A DNA stretch of 10,527 nucleotides. Origin: Methanocellaceae archaeon UBA148. Lineage in GTDB: Archaea; Halobacteriota; UBA148. The number at the start of each line of letters is the position of its first letter. Positions within the stretch are counted from its first letter, which is position 1. The position numbers were made by a program, and so were the translations under genes. The stretch is taken from the NCBI GenBank assembly GCA_002495885.1, contig DAHG01000002.1, positions 1-10,527 of the forward strand, written 5' to 3'. Shown here piece after piece: positions 5,529 to 10,527 of this stretch. The notes under the pieces were generated by a model, which saw only the letters and a list, made by a program, of their open reading frames with translations, did no database searches and was not told the DNA's origin.

Positions 5529-6015
5529 AACAGAAAAATCCTGAAGGTTGGATCGAGCTATATGATCACTGTGCCCATGGACATCGTGAGAGGCTTCGGA
5601 TGGGATAATGGTTGGTTCTATGCCCTCAACGCAGATGGTGATATTCTCTGGACGACTGACCTACATTCGACTTATGGTCAGTATGGAGATTGTACCAGTC
5701 CCGCTGGTGCAGAGACCTTGACGGAGAGGGAGATAGTGCGCCTGAAATAGTCGCAGGAGGCGGACAACACGAAATACTCTTCGTCCTGGATGTTAACGGA
5801 AATGAGAAGTGGATCGATACACTAAAACCTGTATTCCACCAGAATAACTGGATTACTCCAACTCTGGTAGACATAAACGAGGATGGAGTTAACGATGCAA
5901 AACTATATAAATGTCCTAACAACAAAATAATATCCTAGGAGGAAATACAAGGATGGATATACCTAATTACTTTGGGAATTACAAAGTGATCGGTTATAAT
6001 AATTTAACCTCTTAG
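5529..6015 (+). pseudogene. chimeric remnant: AbrB-like DNA-binding segment joined to a PQQ/FG-GAP beta-propeller fragment
   Basis: The first part, RKILKVGSSYMITVPMDIV (from 5532), matches the SpoVT/AbrB swapped-hairpin pattern (KVG.S..ITVP.DIV). It passes without a stop, near WDNG, into propeller-type sequence WFYALNADGDILWTTDL (5610-5660), like a PQQ-binding blade. Continuation requires a shift at 5711-5715 (AGAG): GDCTSPAGA is followed in another frame by LDGEGDSAPEIVAGGG, then LFVLDVNGNEKW and TPTLVDINEDGVND. These carry D-x-D/N-x-DG calcium loops typical of FG-GAP/VCBS blades. Another shift near 5925-5930 would extend it through LGGNTRMDIPNYFGNYK to a TAG at 6013. No start codon suits the AbrB part and no signal peptide is present. 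It is most likely two unrelated gene fragments joined by deletion and then eroded. Confidence 0.6.
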
Positions 6016-6087
6016 TGTAGACGCTAAATATCAGATGAGATGAATTTAAGATTATGAAAAAATAGAGGTTTCCTTGGAGGTGGAAAA

Positions 6088-6282
6088 ATGAGTGAGAATT
6101 ACAATTATTTTATGGATGCTGATGTGAGCGGTTACATCGGGGAATGGATATTCCTGATTGGTGGAAATATTGTTTTTCATGGCAATGATATAAAAGAAGG
6201 GTATAAGGATGTAAAAGAAAAATACCCTGGTAATAAAATTTCTATAGCTAGAGTGCCTGATGAAACAAGTTGCATATTCTAA
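6088..6282 (+). CDS. small DUF5678-like protein
   Basis: This 64-residue soluble protein starts at ATG 6088, with a very strong GGAGGTG Shine-Dalgarno at 6076-6082 (5-nt spacing). The pattern YIGEWIFLIGGNIVFHGNDI, then a lysine-rich helix (KEGYKDVKEKYPGNK) and a short ISIARVPDE strand ending in CIF, matches what I recall of the DUF5678 family of archaea and cyanobacteria. The biochemical role is unknown. It is followed 35 bp later by a retropepsin-like aspartic protease, a partner I recall for this family, so the two probably work together, for instance as protease plus adaptor or inhibitor (inference). Its last codons and stop lie inside an 18-bp tandem duplication, so the C-terminus may recently have been reset. 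Confidence 0.8.
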   Translation: MSENYNYFMDADVSGYIGEWIFLIGGNIVFHGNDIKEGYKDVKEKYPGNKISIARVPDETSCIF

Positions 6283-6306
6283 TCAAATTGCATATTCTAA
6301 TCAAAT
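6271..6306 (+). repeat. perfect 18-bp tandem duplication at a gene junction
   Basis: TGCATATTCTAATCAAAT occurs twice in a row. The first copy holds the last codons and TAA of the DUF5678-like gene. The duplication pushes the protease start 18 bp further away and, in the protease frame, gives a spurious repeated HILIKL extension, which argues against the upstream TTG start at 6270. Confidence 0.95.
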
Positions 6307-6317
6307 TTTTTGATATT

Positions 6318-6749
6318 ATGGCAATTAGATGTAGATATAAAAGCATTAAAAGACCAGATGGATTCAAATGTTATGGTCCATGGATACCTGTTACTCTAAG
6401 AGGAAGTGAGGAAACAATAGAGCTAATATTTTTACTAGACAGCGGTGCTGACTATACGGTGCTGCCGATAGATATAGCTGAAATCTTAGGACTTGACCTC
6501 TCAAAACAAGCAGAAAAAACTAAAGGAGTTGGGGGGGAAGTTGATACAATCCAGTCAGATGTAATGGTTAATATTAAAAATTCACATGAGGAGTATACAT
6601 TTAGAATACCTATTTGTGTATTGATGGATAGGAACAGTAGAGTCCCTCCTCTGTTGGGTCGGATGGGGTTTTTTGATGAATTTGAGATAAAAATCAAGCA
6701 AAAGAGGGGTATAATTACTTTGAAAAGGGAATATGATCCCTCTTATTGA
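6318..6749 (+). CDS. retropepsin-like aspartic protease
   Basis: This 143-residue single-domain protein has the retropepsin active-site motif L-L-D41-S-G-A-D-Y-T-V-L-P at about 39-50, and the downstream ILGLD and LLGRMGFFDEFEI (112-124) elements, which match the second conserved block of clan AA proteases. Retropepsins work as homodimers with one aspartate per subunit; 143 residues is normal for that. Being short and soluble, it should act in the cytoplasm. I chose ATG 6318 over the in-frame TTG 6270 because the intervening residues come from an 18-bp tandem repeat and MAIRCRYK starts the fold naturally; no clear Shine-Dalgarno is present, so translation may be coupled to the upstream DUF5678-like gene. 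Substrate unknown. Confidence 0.85.
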   Translation: MAIRCRYKSIKRPDGFKCYGPWIPVTLRGSEETIELIFLLDSGADYTVLPIDIAEILGLDLSKQAEKTKGVGGEVDTIQSDVMVNIKNSHEEYTFRIPICVLMDRNSRVPPLLGRMGFFDEFEIKIKQKRGIITLKREYDPSY

Positions 6750-6798
6750 TATAAAGACGGTGTCCCAAATCCCAGAAATTGTGTTCAAATCCTCTACC

Positions 6799-6936
6799 CT
6801 ATCCCATCTCTTGGAATAACTCATTCAATATTTGCGTTGTATGGCGTTTCTCTGGATAGGGCGATACTCTAATGTCTGGGCACCCATAGAAATCGCTTAT
6901 AATCGATTTTAGAGGCTCGTTTTTTCTGATACTCAT
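6799..6936 (-). CDS. possible 45-residue protein downstream of the Cas4-like gene
   Basis: The frame starts at ATG 6936 with GAGTGAT directly upstream, 24 bp past the stop of the Cas4-like nuclease on the same strand. It reads MSIRKNEPLKSIISDFYGCP, then DIRVSPYPEKRHTTQILNEL and FQEMG. I recognise no family. It ends in TAG and the same frame stays open for about 25 further codons into the converging protease gene. The composition is protein-like, but the length is too short for confidence. Confidence 0.3.
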   Translation of the reverse strand: MSIRKNEPLKSIISDFYGCPDIRVSPYPEKRHTTQILNELFQEMG

Positions 6937-6960
6937 CACTCTTCTTCATCAACCATTTAC

Positions 6961-7482
6961 TCACACTAATTTATCTTCACAAACATAATTATAAGAACAA
7001 GACGTGCAACGCCTGGATGACCCGTGGTTCCTATCTATAGTTTTACTTTTTAGTTCATGTCTCATTCTAGAGATGACGCCAAGGACTTCGTTCCTCAACT
7101 CTTCCGTGAAGGCAATCTTGTGTTGGGAACCATCCCCATATACCACGACGCCATAGGGTACGTTGGTCCTGAAGTTCTCTTCGACCAACATGCAGTACGT
7201 AGCTAATTGCATTATATGTGACCTGTAAGGAGTTCCGGGATTCTTGCCGCTTTTAACCTCCACCGGGATCAGTTCTCCGTTTTTCTTCACGATGCAGTCC
7301 GGCTTGCCGGCAACCCCGTGATTCCTGGAGAACAGTGCCTTTGCCGGCTTGTCCAGATCCGTATAGGTTATCCTACCACCGGGGATGCCATATCTTTTCT
7401 TCAGGGTCGCAACCTTTCTGTCCGTCGATAGTGCGATGATAACCAAGATGACTGCAAGGACGGTCAAAAGAGCCGAGATCAA
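6961..7482 (-). CDS. Cas4/Dna2-like PD-(D/E)XK nuclease, catalytic part with N-terminal membrane helix
   Basis: This 173-residue part starts with a hydrophobic helix (2-18) and then carries the RecB-type nuclease core: GKPDCIV (D62), IPVEVKSGK (E75, K77) and QLATYCMLV (Q92 and Y96 of the QxxxY motif). The C-terminus holds C159-x2-C162-x5-C168, three of the four cysteines of the Cas4 iron-sulphur cluster. The fourth cysteine and the first conserved histidine lie in the preceding reading frame (7479-7760). Its TTG start overlaps the stop of that frame as TTGA. Known: Cas4 and Dna2 relatives cut single-stranded DNA and need all four cysteines. All residues visible are intact, so I expect function, either as a two-subunit enzyme or as one chain if a base is missing from the C5 run at 7505-7509. 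A membrane-tethered DNA nuclease is unusual. There is no adjacent cas1/cas2, so a CRISPR role is unproven. Confidence 0.85.
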   Translation of the reverse strand: MISALLTVLAVILVIIALSTDRKVATLKKRYGIPGGRITYTDLDKPAKALFSRNHGVAGKPDCIVKKNGELIPVEVKSGKNPGTPYRSHIMQLATYCMLVEENFRTNVPYGVVVYGDGSQHKIAFTEELRNEVLGVISRMRHELKSKTIDRNHGSSRRCTSCSYNYVCEDKLV

Positions 7483-7760
7483 AAGAGTGGAGATAATAGG
7501 AACACCCCCATCAACAATGCCATTACAATCAAGATCAGAACGTATGCAACCCTCAACGTCTCTCGTGAGCGTTTTTCTAATCTCTGTATGCCCGATATCT
7601 TCTTGCCAAGATCGACATGGGCATCAGCACCAACGCCCGGCTTTGAAGACTTCGGCTCGTGACCGCATTTTCTGAGGTACCACCCTGTTGAGCAGTATTC
7701 ATGCTGACCGATCTCGCTTGCTGTGATGACTTCACCGCCTGAAAAGTTTATTTTGTTCAT
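7479..7760 (-). CDS. Cas4-like nuclease, N-terminal part with C-terminal membrane helix
   Basis: The 93-residue frame (ATG 7760; an in-frame TTG lies one codon earlier) begins as Cas4-type proteins do: VITASEIGQHEYCSTGWYLR supplies the N-terminal cluster cysteine, and GVGADAHVDLGKK supplies the first active-site histidine. A charged linker leads into the hydrophobic helix VAYVLILIVMALLMGVFLL at the C-terminus. The next frame starts with another helix and then the nuclease core. If one base is added to the C5 run at 7505-7509 (plus strand), the two frames join into a continuous chain whose two helices form a hairpin inserted between the N-terminal Cys/His segment and the nuclease core. Alternatives are a genuine split gene with translational coupling (TTGA overlap), a programmed -1 frameshift on the G run, or a base-call error. 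Confidence 0.75.
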   Translation of the reverse strand: MNKINFSGGEVITASEIGQHEYCSTGWYLRKCGHEPKSSKPGVGADAHVDLGKKISGIQRLEKRSRETLRVAYVLILIVMALLMGVFLLSPLF

Positions 7761-7849
7761 CAAAATCTTGATTACTTACTCATATCTCACTTATTTTTTT
7801 GTGGATGTGGGTATTAAAAATACAAACACCAATGCAAATAAGAAAATCG

Positions 7850-7954
7850 TCCTTTTTCAAGCTTTGCACCTAAAGTCTCATTTGACCCTAAAGTCTGGGG
7901 TCTGACCATAAAGTCGGGATTTTTCCCTACTTTAGGTGCAACGCTCCTTTTTCA
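7850..7954. mobile_element. 84-bp MITE-like element with 16-bp terminal inverted repeats and 10-bp flanking direct repeats
   Basis: The element spans 7861-7944. Its ends are GCTTTGCACCTAAAGT (7861-7876) and the inverse of GCGTTGCACCTAAAGT (7929-7944): 15 of 16 match, the inner 13 perfectly. TCCTTTTTCA is repeated directly at 7850-7859 and 7945-7954, like a target-site duplication (one extra A on the left side). Inside, the end motif recurs as GCACCTAAAGTC (7866), GACCCTAAAGTC (7884) and GACCATAAAGTC (7904). A competing inner hairpin is possible (AAAGT-C-GGGA against TCCC-T-ACTTT). It encodes nothing, so a transposase would have to act in trans. It sits immediately before the TATA box at 7961. 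Confidence 0.7.
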
Positions 7955-7960
7955 GTTAAG

Positions 7961-7968
7961 TTTATATA
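7961..7968 (+). promoter_or_regulatory. strong TATA box upstream of the DEAD-box helicase
   Basis: TTTATATA, preceded by GTTAAG, matches an archaeal TATA/BRE arrangement. The predicted start is near 7990, giving the helicase (ATG 8317) a leader of about 330 nt that would contain the frame at 8015-8278. The right direct repeat of the MITE-like element ends only 7 bp upstream. Confidence 0.6.
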
Positions 7969-8014
7969 CTAAGTCCAGACCATCTTATTTAATCGACGAG
8001 CTAATAGCTTATAA

Positions 8015-8278
8015 CAGTTAAATGTCGGAGAAAAGCACAGGCTAGTCTCTGAGCATCCCAAAAATCCTCCTTTAGTGGATTTTTATGAAATTGTTAATAA
8101 AGTGAATATTAAGGAAAGCAAATACAAAAATTTACTATTTCTTGATATGTCAGAAATATATCAGCGGTCTATTGACACGAGGACGCATGTTCGACATCTT
8201 TTTTTGGAAGGTGTTATATTTCTGATTGTGCTCAAGAACCACTTAAAGTGGAAATATAAACTAAAGTCATGCTACTGA
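8015..8278 (+). CDS. unrecognised open frame in the helicase leader
   Basis: The frame is open from 8015; the first usual start is GTG 8075, giving 67 residues (MDFYEIVNKVNIKESKYK ... LKWKYKLKSCY). Upstream in-frame residues (VSEHPKNPPLVDFYE) also look protein-like, so it may be a truncated gene without its start. No family is recognised. Its TGA overlaps an ATG (TGATG, 8276-8280) that is in frame with the helicase, which would allow coupling. It could be a remnant, a leader peptide or chance. Confidence 0.3.
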   Translation, partial: QLNVGEKHRLVSEHPKNPPLVDFYEIVNKVNIKESKYKNLLFLDMSEIYQRSIDTRTHVRHLFLEGVIFLIVLKNHLKWKYKLKSCY

Positions 8279-8316
8279 TGAATACATCGGTTGTTCTTGA
8301 CAAATTGGGAAAAAAA

Positions 8317-9534
8317 ATGATAAAATTTAAAAATTTAGGTATAGTGGATGAAAATCTAAGGTCAATTAACGATTTAGGATTTGAAACACCGACTGAAATA
8401 CAGGAAAAATCTTTGCCCCATATACTGGAAGGAAAAGACGTAATTGCTGGAAGTGCAACAGGGTCTGGAAAGACTCTTGCATTTGGAATGGGTATAATAC
8501 AAAATATTGAGGCAGGGCAGGGGATACAGTCACTTATATTAGCACCAACCCGAGAGCTTGCTGAACAGATTCATGGAGACTTAAAGGATTACTCAAAACA
8601 CAAGCGAATGAGTATCACTGCGATTTACGGTGGTGTATCGATAAATCCGCAGTTTGAGGCCTTGAAAAAAGCTGATATTGTTGTGGGAACTCCTGGAAGG
8701 ATTCTTGACCATCTTCAGAGAAGGTCTCTTAATCTTTCGAGGATTAAGATATTAGTGCTCGATGAAGCGGACAGAATGCTTGACATGGGTTTTCTTGATG
8801 ATGTTACTGCAATTATGAGTCAGTGCCCAAGAAAAAAACAAACACTATTGTTTTCTGTAACAATTCCTCCTAATATTGAAAATCTGACGAGAAAATTTAT
8901 GAACAATCCCGTAAGAATAAGTTTAGATTGTTATGTTGACCCCAGACTCCTCAAACAGGTTTACTATGATGTTACTCCAAATATAAAATTTTCTCTCTTG
9001 TTTCATCTTCTGAAACAGGAAAAAGGTGGACTTGTAATGGTGTTCTGCAATTCACGCTCCTATACGGATATTGTTTCAAAAAATTTAAACAAAGTAGGGA
9101 TTAATGCAATGGGCATTCATGGCGGGCTTACACAATCTCAAAGGACCAAGGTTTTGTCAAAATTCCATTCTGCGGATGTTTTTGTTCTGGTTTGCACAGA
9201 TGTTGCATCCCGGGGCCTTGACATACCAAATGTTTCTCATGTGTATAATTATGATATACCTCATGACAGCAAACAATATATACACAGAATTGGAAGGACT
9301 GCAAGGGCAGGTGCATCTGGTAAAGTTATTAATCTTCTAAGCCCGATGGACCATGATTATTATAATTGTGTTTTGAGAGAATTTGATTTAACAATTGAAA
9401 AAGTGGAAAAACCATCTATAGAAAAAATCGATTTACATCAATCGCCTAGAAGACGAAGCCATAAGCCATCTCCTTTTGGACGACAAGGAATGGGAAAACC
9501 AAAATTTAGAAGGAGAAAGTCCCCTAGTTACTAG
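8317..9534 (+). CDS. deaD: DEAD-box ATP-dependent RNA helicase
   Basis: The 405-residue enzyme (numbering from ATG 8317) unwinds RNA duplexes using ATP. Motifs appear in order: Q motif GFETPTEIQ (22-30), motif I ATGSGKT (47-53), Ia PTRELA (77-82), GG (105-106), Ib TPGR (125-128), II DEAD (149-152), III SVT (180-182), IV VFCNSR, V TDVASRGLDIP (294-304) and VI HRIGRTARAG (323-332). The C-terminus is a short basic RNA-binding tail (SPRRRSHKPSPFGRQ). Motif III is normally SAT; valine here is a mild, unusual change. In-frame ATGs at 8269 and 8278 would add 13-16 residues, but the family fold starts with KFKNLG, so 8317 fits best. The ribosome site is weak (GGGA). The gene is notably AT-rich compared with htpX. 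A long leader recalls cold-regulated archaeal deaD genes, so temperature control is possible (inference). Confidence 0.95.
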   Translation: MIKFKNLGIVDENLRSINDLGFETPTEIQEKSLPHILEGKDVIAGSATGSGKTLAFGMGIIQNIEAGQGIQSLILAPTRELAEQIHGDLKDYSKHKRMSITAIYGGVSINPQFEALKKADIVVGTPGRILDHLQRRSLNLSRIKILVLDEADRMLDMGFLDDVTAIMSQCPRKKQTLLFSVTIPPNIENLTRKFMNNPVRISLDCYVDPRLLKQVYYDVTPNIKFSLLFHLLKQEKGGLVMVFCNSRSYTDIVSKNLNKVGINAMGIHGGLTQSQRTKVLSKFHSADVFVLVCTDVASRGLDIPNVSHVYNYDIPHDSKQYIHRIGRTARAGASGKVINLLSPMDHDYYNCVLREFDLTIEKVEKPSIEKIDLHQSPRRRSHKPSPFGRQGMGKPKFRRRKSPSY

Positions 9535-9560
9535 AAACCTATAAGAACTTAATTCATAAA

Positions 9561-9570
9561 TTATTTATAC
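9561..9570 (+). promoter_or_regulatory. TATA box of the gene fragment at 9595
   Basis: TTATTTATAC is centred about 29 bp before ATG 9595, the spacing of a leaderless archaeal gene. This supports the ATG as a real original start although the gene is broken. Confidence 0.55.
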
Positions 9571-9594
9571 TCCAATATATTTCCTATTTTCGAA

Positions 9595-9812
9595 ATGAAA
9601 ATAGCATCAATTGGTTGTGGGAATATTGGTGGAGGATTTTATAATTTATTTAATTCCAGAATTGAGGACCGAAAGAAAAAACAGGTATTATTATTGAATT
9701 AGCAAAAGTTGTTAATCGAAGTTCTGGTGTAGAAGAAAAATACAAGGTGCTTGTTTGCGATGTTGAAACAGCAGTCTCAGCAGCCCCAGACCCAGGTTGC
9801 AAAAAAGTCTAA
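9595..9812 (+). pseudogene. frameshifted N-terminal fragment of a glycine-rich nucleotide-binding protein
   Basis: The ATG frame reads MKIASIGCGNIGGGFYNLF, a strand followed by a G-x-G-x2-GG loop as in Rossmann dehydrogenases or tubulin/FtsZ-like proteins. After RKKK the coding quality moves to another frame at an A6 run (9676-9681; one more A would restore it): TGIIIELAKVVNRSSGVEEK, then YKVLVCDVETAVSAAPDPG. Translation ends at a TAA (9810-9812) that lies inside a CRISPR-like repeat. So an N-terminal piece of about 70 residues remains of a longer gene. I cannot decide between the two folds. The leaderless promoter is intact, so a short peptide may still be made. Confidence 0.5.
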
Positions 9813-9830
9813 TAAAACAAGGATTGAAAG
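9796..9830 (+). repeat. solitary CRISPR-like repeat, third variant
   Basis: The unit begins GTTGCAAAAAAGTC and ends ATAAAACAAGGATTGAAAG. Its 3' part shares an exact 17-nt run, TAAAACAAGGATTGAAA, with the array at 1-254, and it ends in the ATTGAAAG handle seen in the 522/1508 family; the 5' part differs from both. No second copy is nearby. It truncates the nucleotide-binding gene fragment. Confidence 0.65.
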
Positions 9831-10345
9831 AAACCCTTCTGATGCTGATTCTGATATATCAAGGGTAAGTGTCTTGAATATGCCCTGGCCGGTGCTATCC
9901 AACACTTCAATTAACTAGACTCTACTTGATTATACTTGAGTTCAAAAAAGCAGATGTAAAAGGATGAGATGTCCTCAGATTGCTTACGACACACGGGCCA
10001 TGTCCGTATCGGTTACTCGTTACCATGCTCTCTGAGTTGAAACATATGCCATCCTGCATATGGAATAAATGGAGTTTCTTTAGGCCATAAAAAAGAACTG
10101 ATGGAAATTGGGGGTTAGACTGGTCAAAATGGATGGCAAAGAATGCAAAAGAAACGGCAAAGTTCATAAGGTATTTGATAGAGACATACTATAGTACGTC
10201 TTGTATGAAAAACGGGTCTTTTTAGATTGAAATCACCGGATTCCGAAGGATGTCTCAAATATGGCCTGAATAATCAATGTTATACGATTTCATTTGTTGT
10301 TTTTTGAGGATTCGGAGTTTAATTCGATTTGGTTGGAGTTTCAGT
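9831..10345. other. degenerate sequence without an intact gene
   Basis: No intact gene is seen. One plus-strand frame, read through a TGA (9965) and a TAA (10088), gives protein-like text from about 9923 to 10225: LYLIILEFKKADVKG, DVLRLLTTHGPCPYRLLVTM, then NWGLDWSKWMAKNAKETAKF. It may be a decayed gene. On the minus strand, LIEVLDSTGQGIFKTLTLDI (about 9912-9850) is another protein-like scrap. Neither is recognised. Confidence 0.35.
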
Positions 10346-10527
10346 TCATTTTTCTTTTTTAGGTCCCAGGAGCTGCAGGAGTTCCATCGGCAGCGGGATA
10401 ACAACCGTGGTCGCCTTTTCTGATGTGGCGTCTGCTATCGTCTGCAAAGTTCGGATGAACAAGCCCCCTTCTTGTTCACTCAGTATTTTAGCCGCTTCTG
10501 CGACCTTTTGAGCGGCCTGCATCTCCC
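10346..10527 (-). CDS. C-terminus of an SPFH/band-7 (stomatin/prohibitin-like) membrane protein, partial
   Basis: The gene enters from the right edge of the window; only the last 60 residues are seen. They read EMQAAQKVAEAAKILSEQEG, then GLFIRTLQTIADATSEKATT and VVIPLPMELLQLLG before a lysine-rich end and TGA. The alanine-rich coiled coil, the LR.LQT.A..A.EK block and the VVIPLP.EL end are the typical tail of slipin/stomatin proteins, which form oligomeric membrane scaffolds and are often encoded with NfeD-type membrane proteases. Nothing downstream in this window continues such an operon. The membrane anchor and SPFH domain lie outside. Confidence 0.85.
   Translation of the reverse strand, partial: EMQAAQKVAEAAKILSEQEGGLFIRTLQTIADATSEKATTVVIPLPMELLQLLGPKKEK

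Noticed and set aside
6270..6317. TTG start giving the retropepsin a repeated HILIKL extension
   Set aside because: The extension is only the translation of the 18-bp tandem duplication; ATG 6318 is the natural start.
6799..6801. In-frame TAG with an open frame beyond, as possible pyrrolysine
   Set aside because: The ORF is short and unrecognised and the extension overlaps a real gene; no evidence for readthrough.
10329..10511. Plus-strand frame opposite the band-7 gene end
   Set aside because: The minus-strand translation matches the SPFH C-terminus clearly; the plus-strand frame is its shadow.

Overview
The window reads as archaeal chromosome, most plausibly a euryarchaeote of the methanogen/ANME/Archaeoglobi type; this is inferred from gene style, not from a marker gene. 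The signs are GGTGAT/GGAGGTG ribosome-binding sites, TATA boxes about 30 bp before start codons (leaderless genes), CRISPR repeats ending in ATTGAAAC/ATTGAAAG, a ribbon-helix-helix plus zinc-finger regulator, an M48 HtpX, an M50 protease and a DUF5678-like/retropepsin pair.

Layout. 1-254: end of a CRISPR array (37-nt repeats, last one degenerate). 255-1540: gene-poor; a lone reverse-oriented CRISPR repeat, a regulator of the RHH/zinc-finger type on the minus strand, about 300 bp of helically phased short motifs in front of it, and a two-repeat CRISPR remnant. 1541-3424: a decayed glycosyltransferase tail overlapping intact htpX, then a decayed RNase H-fold fragment ending in another lone CRISPR repeat. 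3434-5494: a six-helix membrane protein whose start lies 9 bp after that repeat, a type IIG restriction-modification remnant, and an M50 protease. 5529-6015: a broken AbrB/beta-propeller chimera. 6088-6749: a DUF5678-like small protein and a retropepsin-like protease. 6799-7760 (minus): a membrane-anchored Cas4/Dna2-like nuclease split over two overlapping frames, plus a small ORF. 7850-7954: an 84-bp MITE-like element with terminal inverted repeats and flanking direct repeats. 7961-9534: a DEAD-box RNA helicase with a long leader. 9595-10345: a frameshifted nucleotide-binding fragment, another CRISPR-like repeat and degenerate sequence. 10346-10527 (minus): the C-terminus of an SPFH/band-7 protein.

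The intact genes lean towards membrane protein quality control (HtpX, M50 protease, SPFH end, retropepsin) but do not form one operon. The striking features are the scattered, related CRISPR repeats at the ends of truncated genes, the split transmembrane Cas4-like nuclease, the phased operator array and the MITE-like element. Several frameshifts fall in homopolymers, so read error must be separated from real decay.
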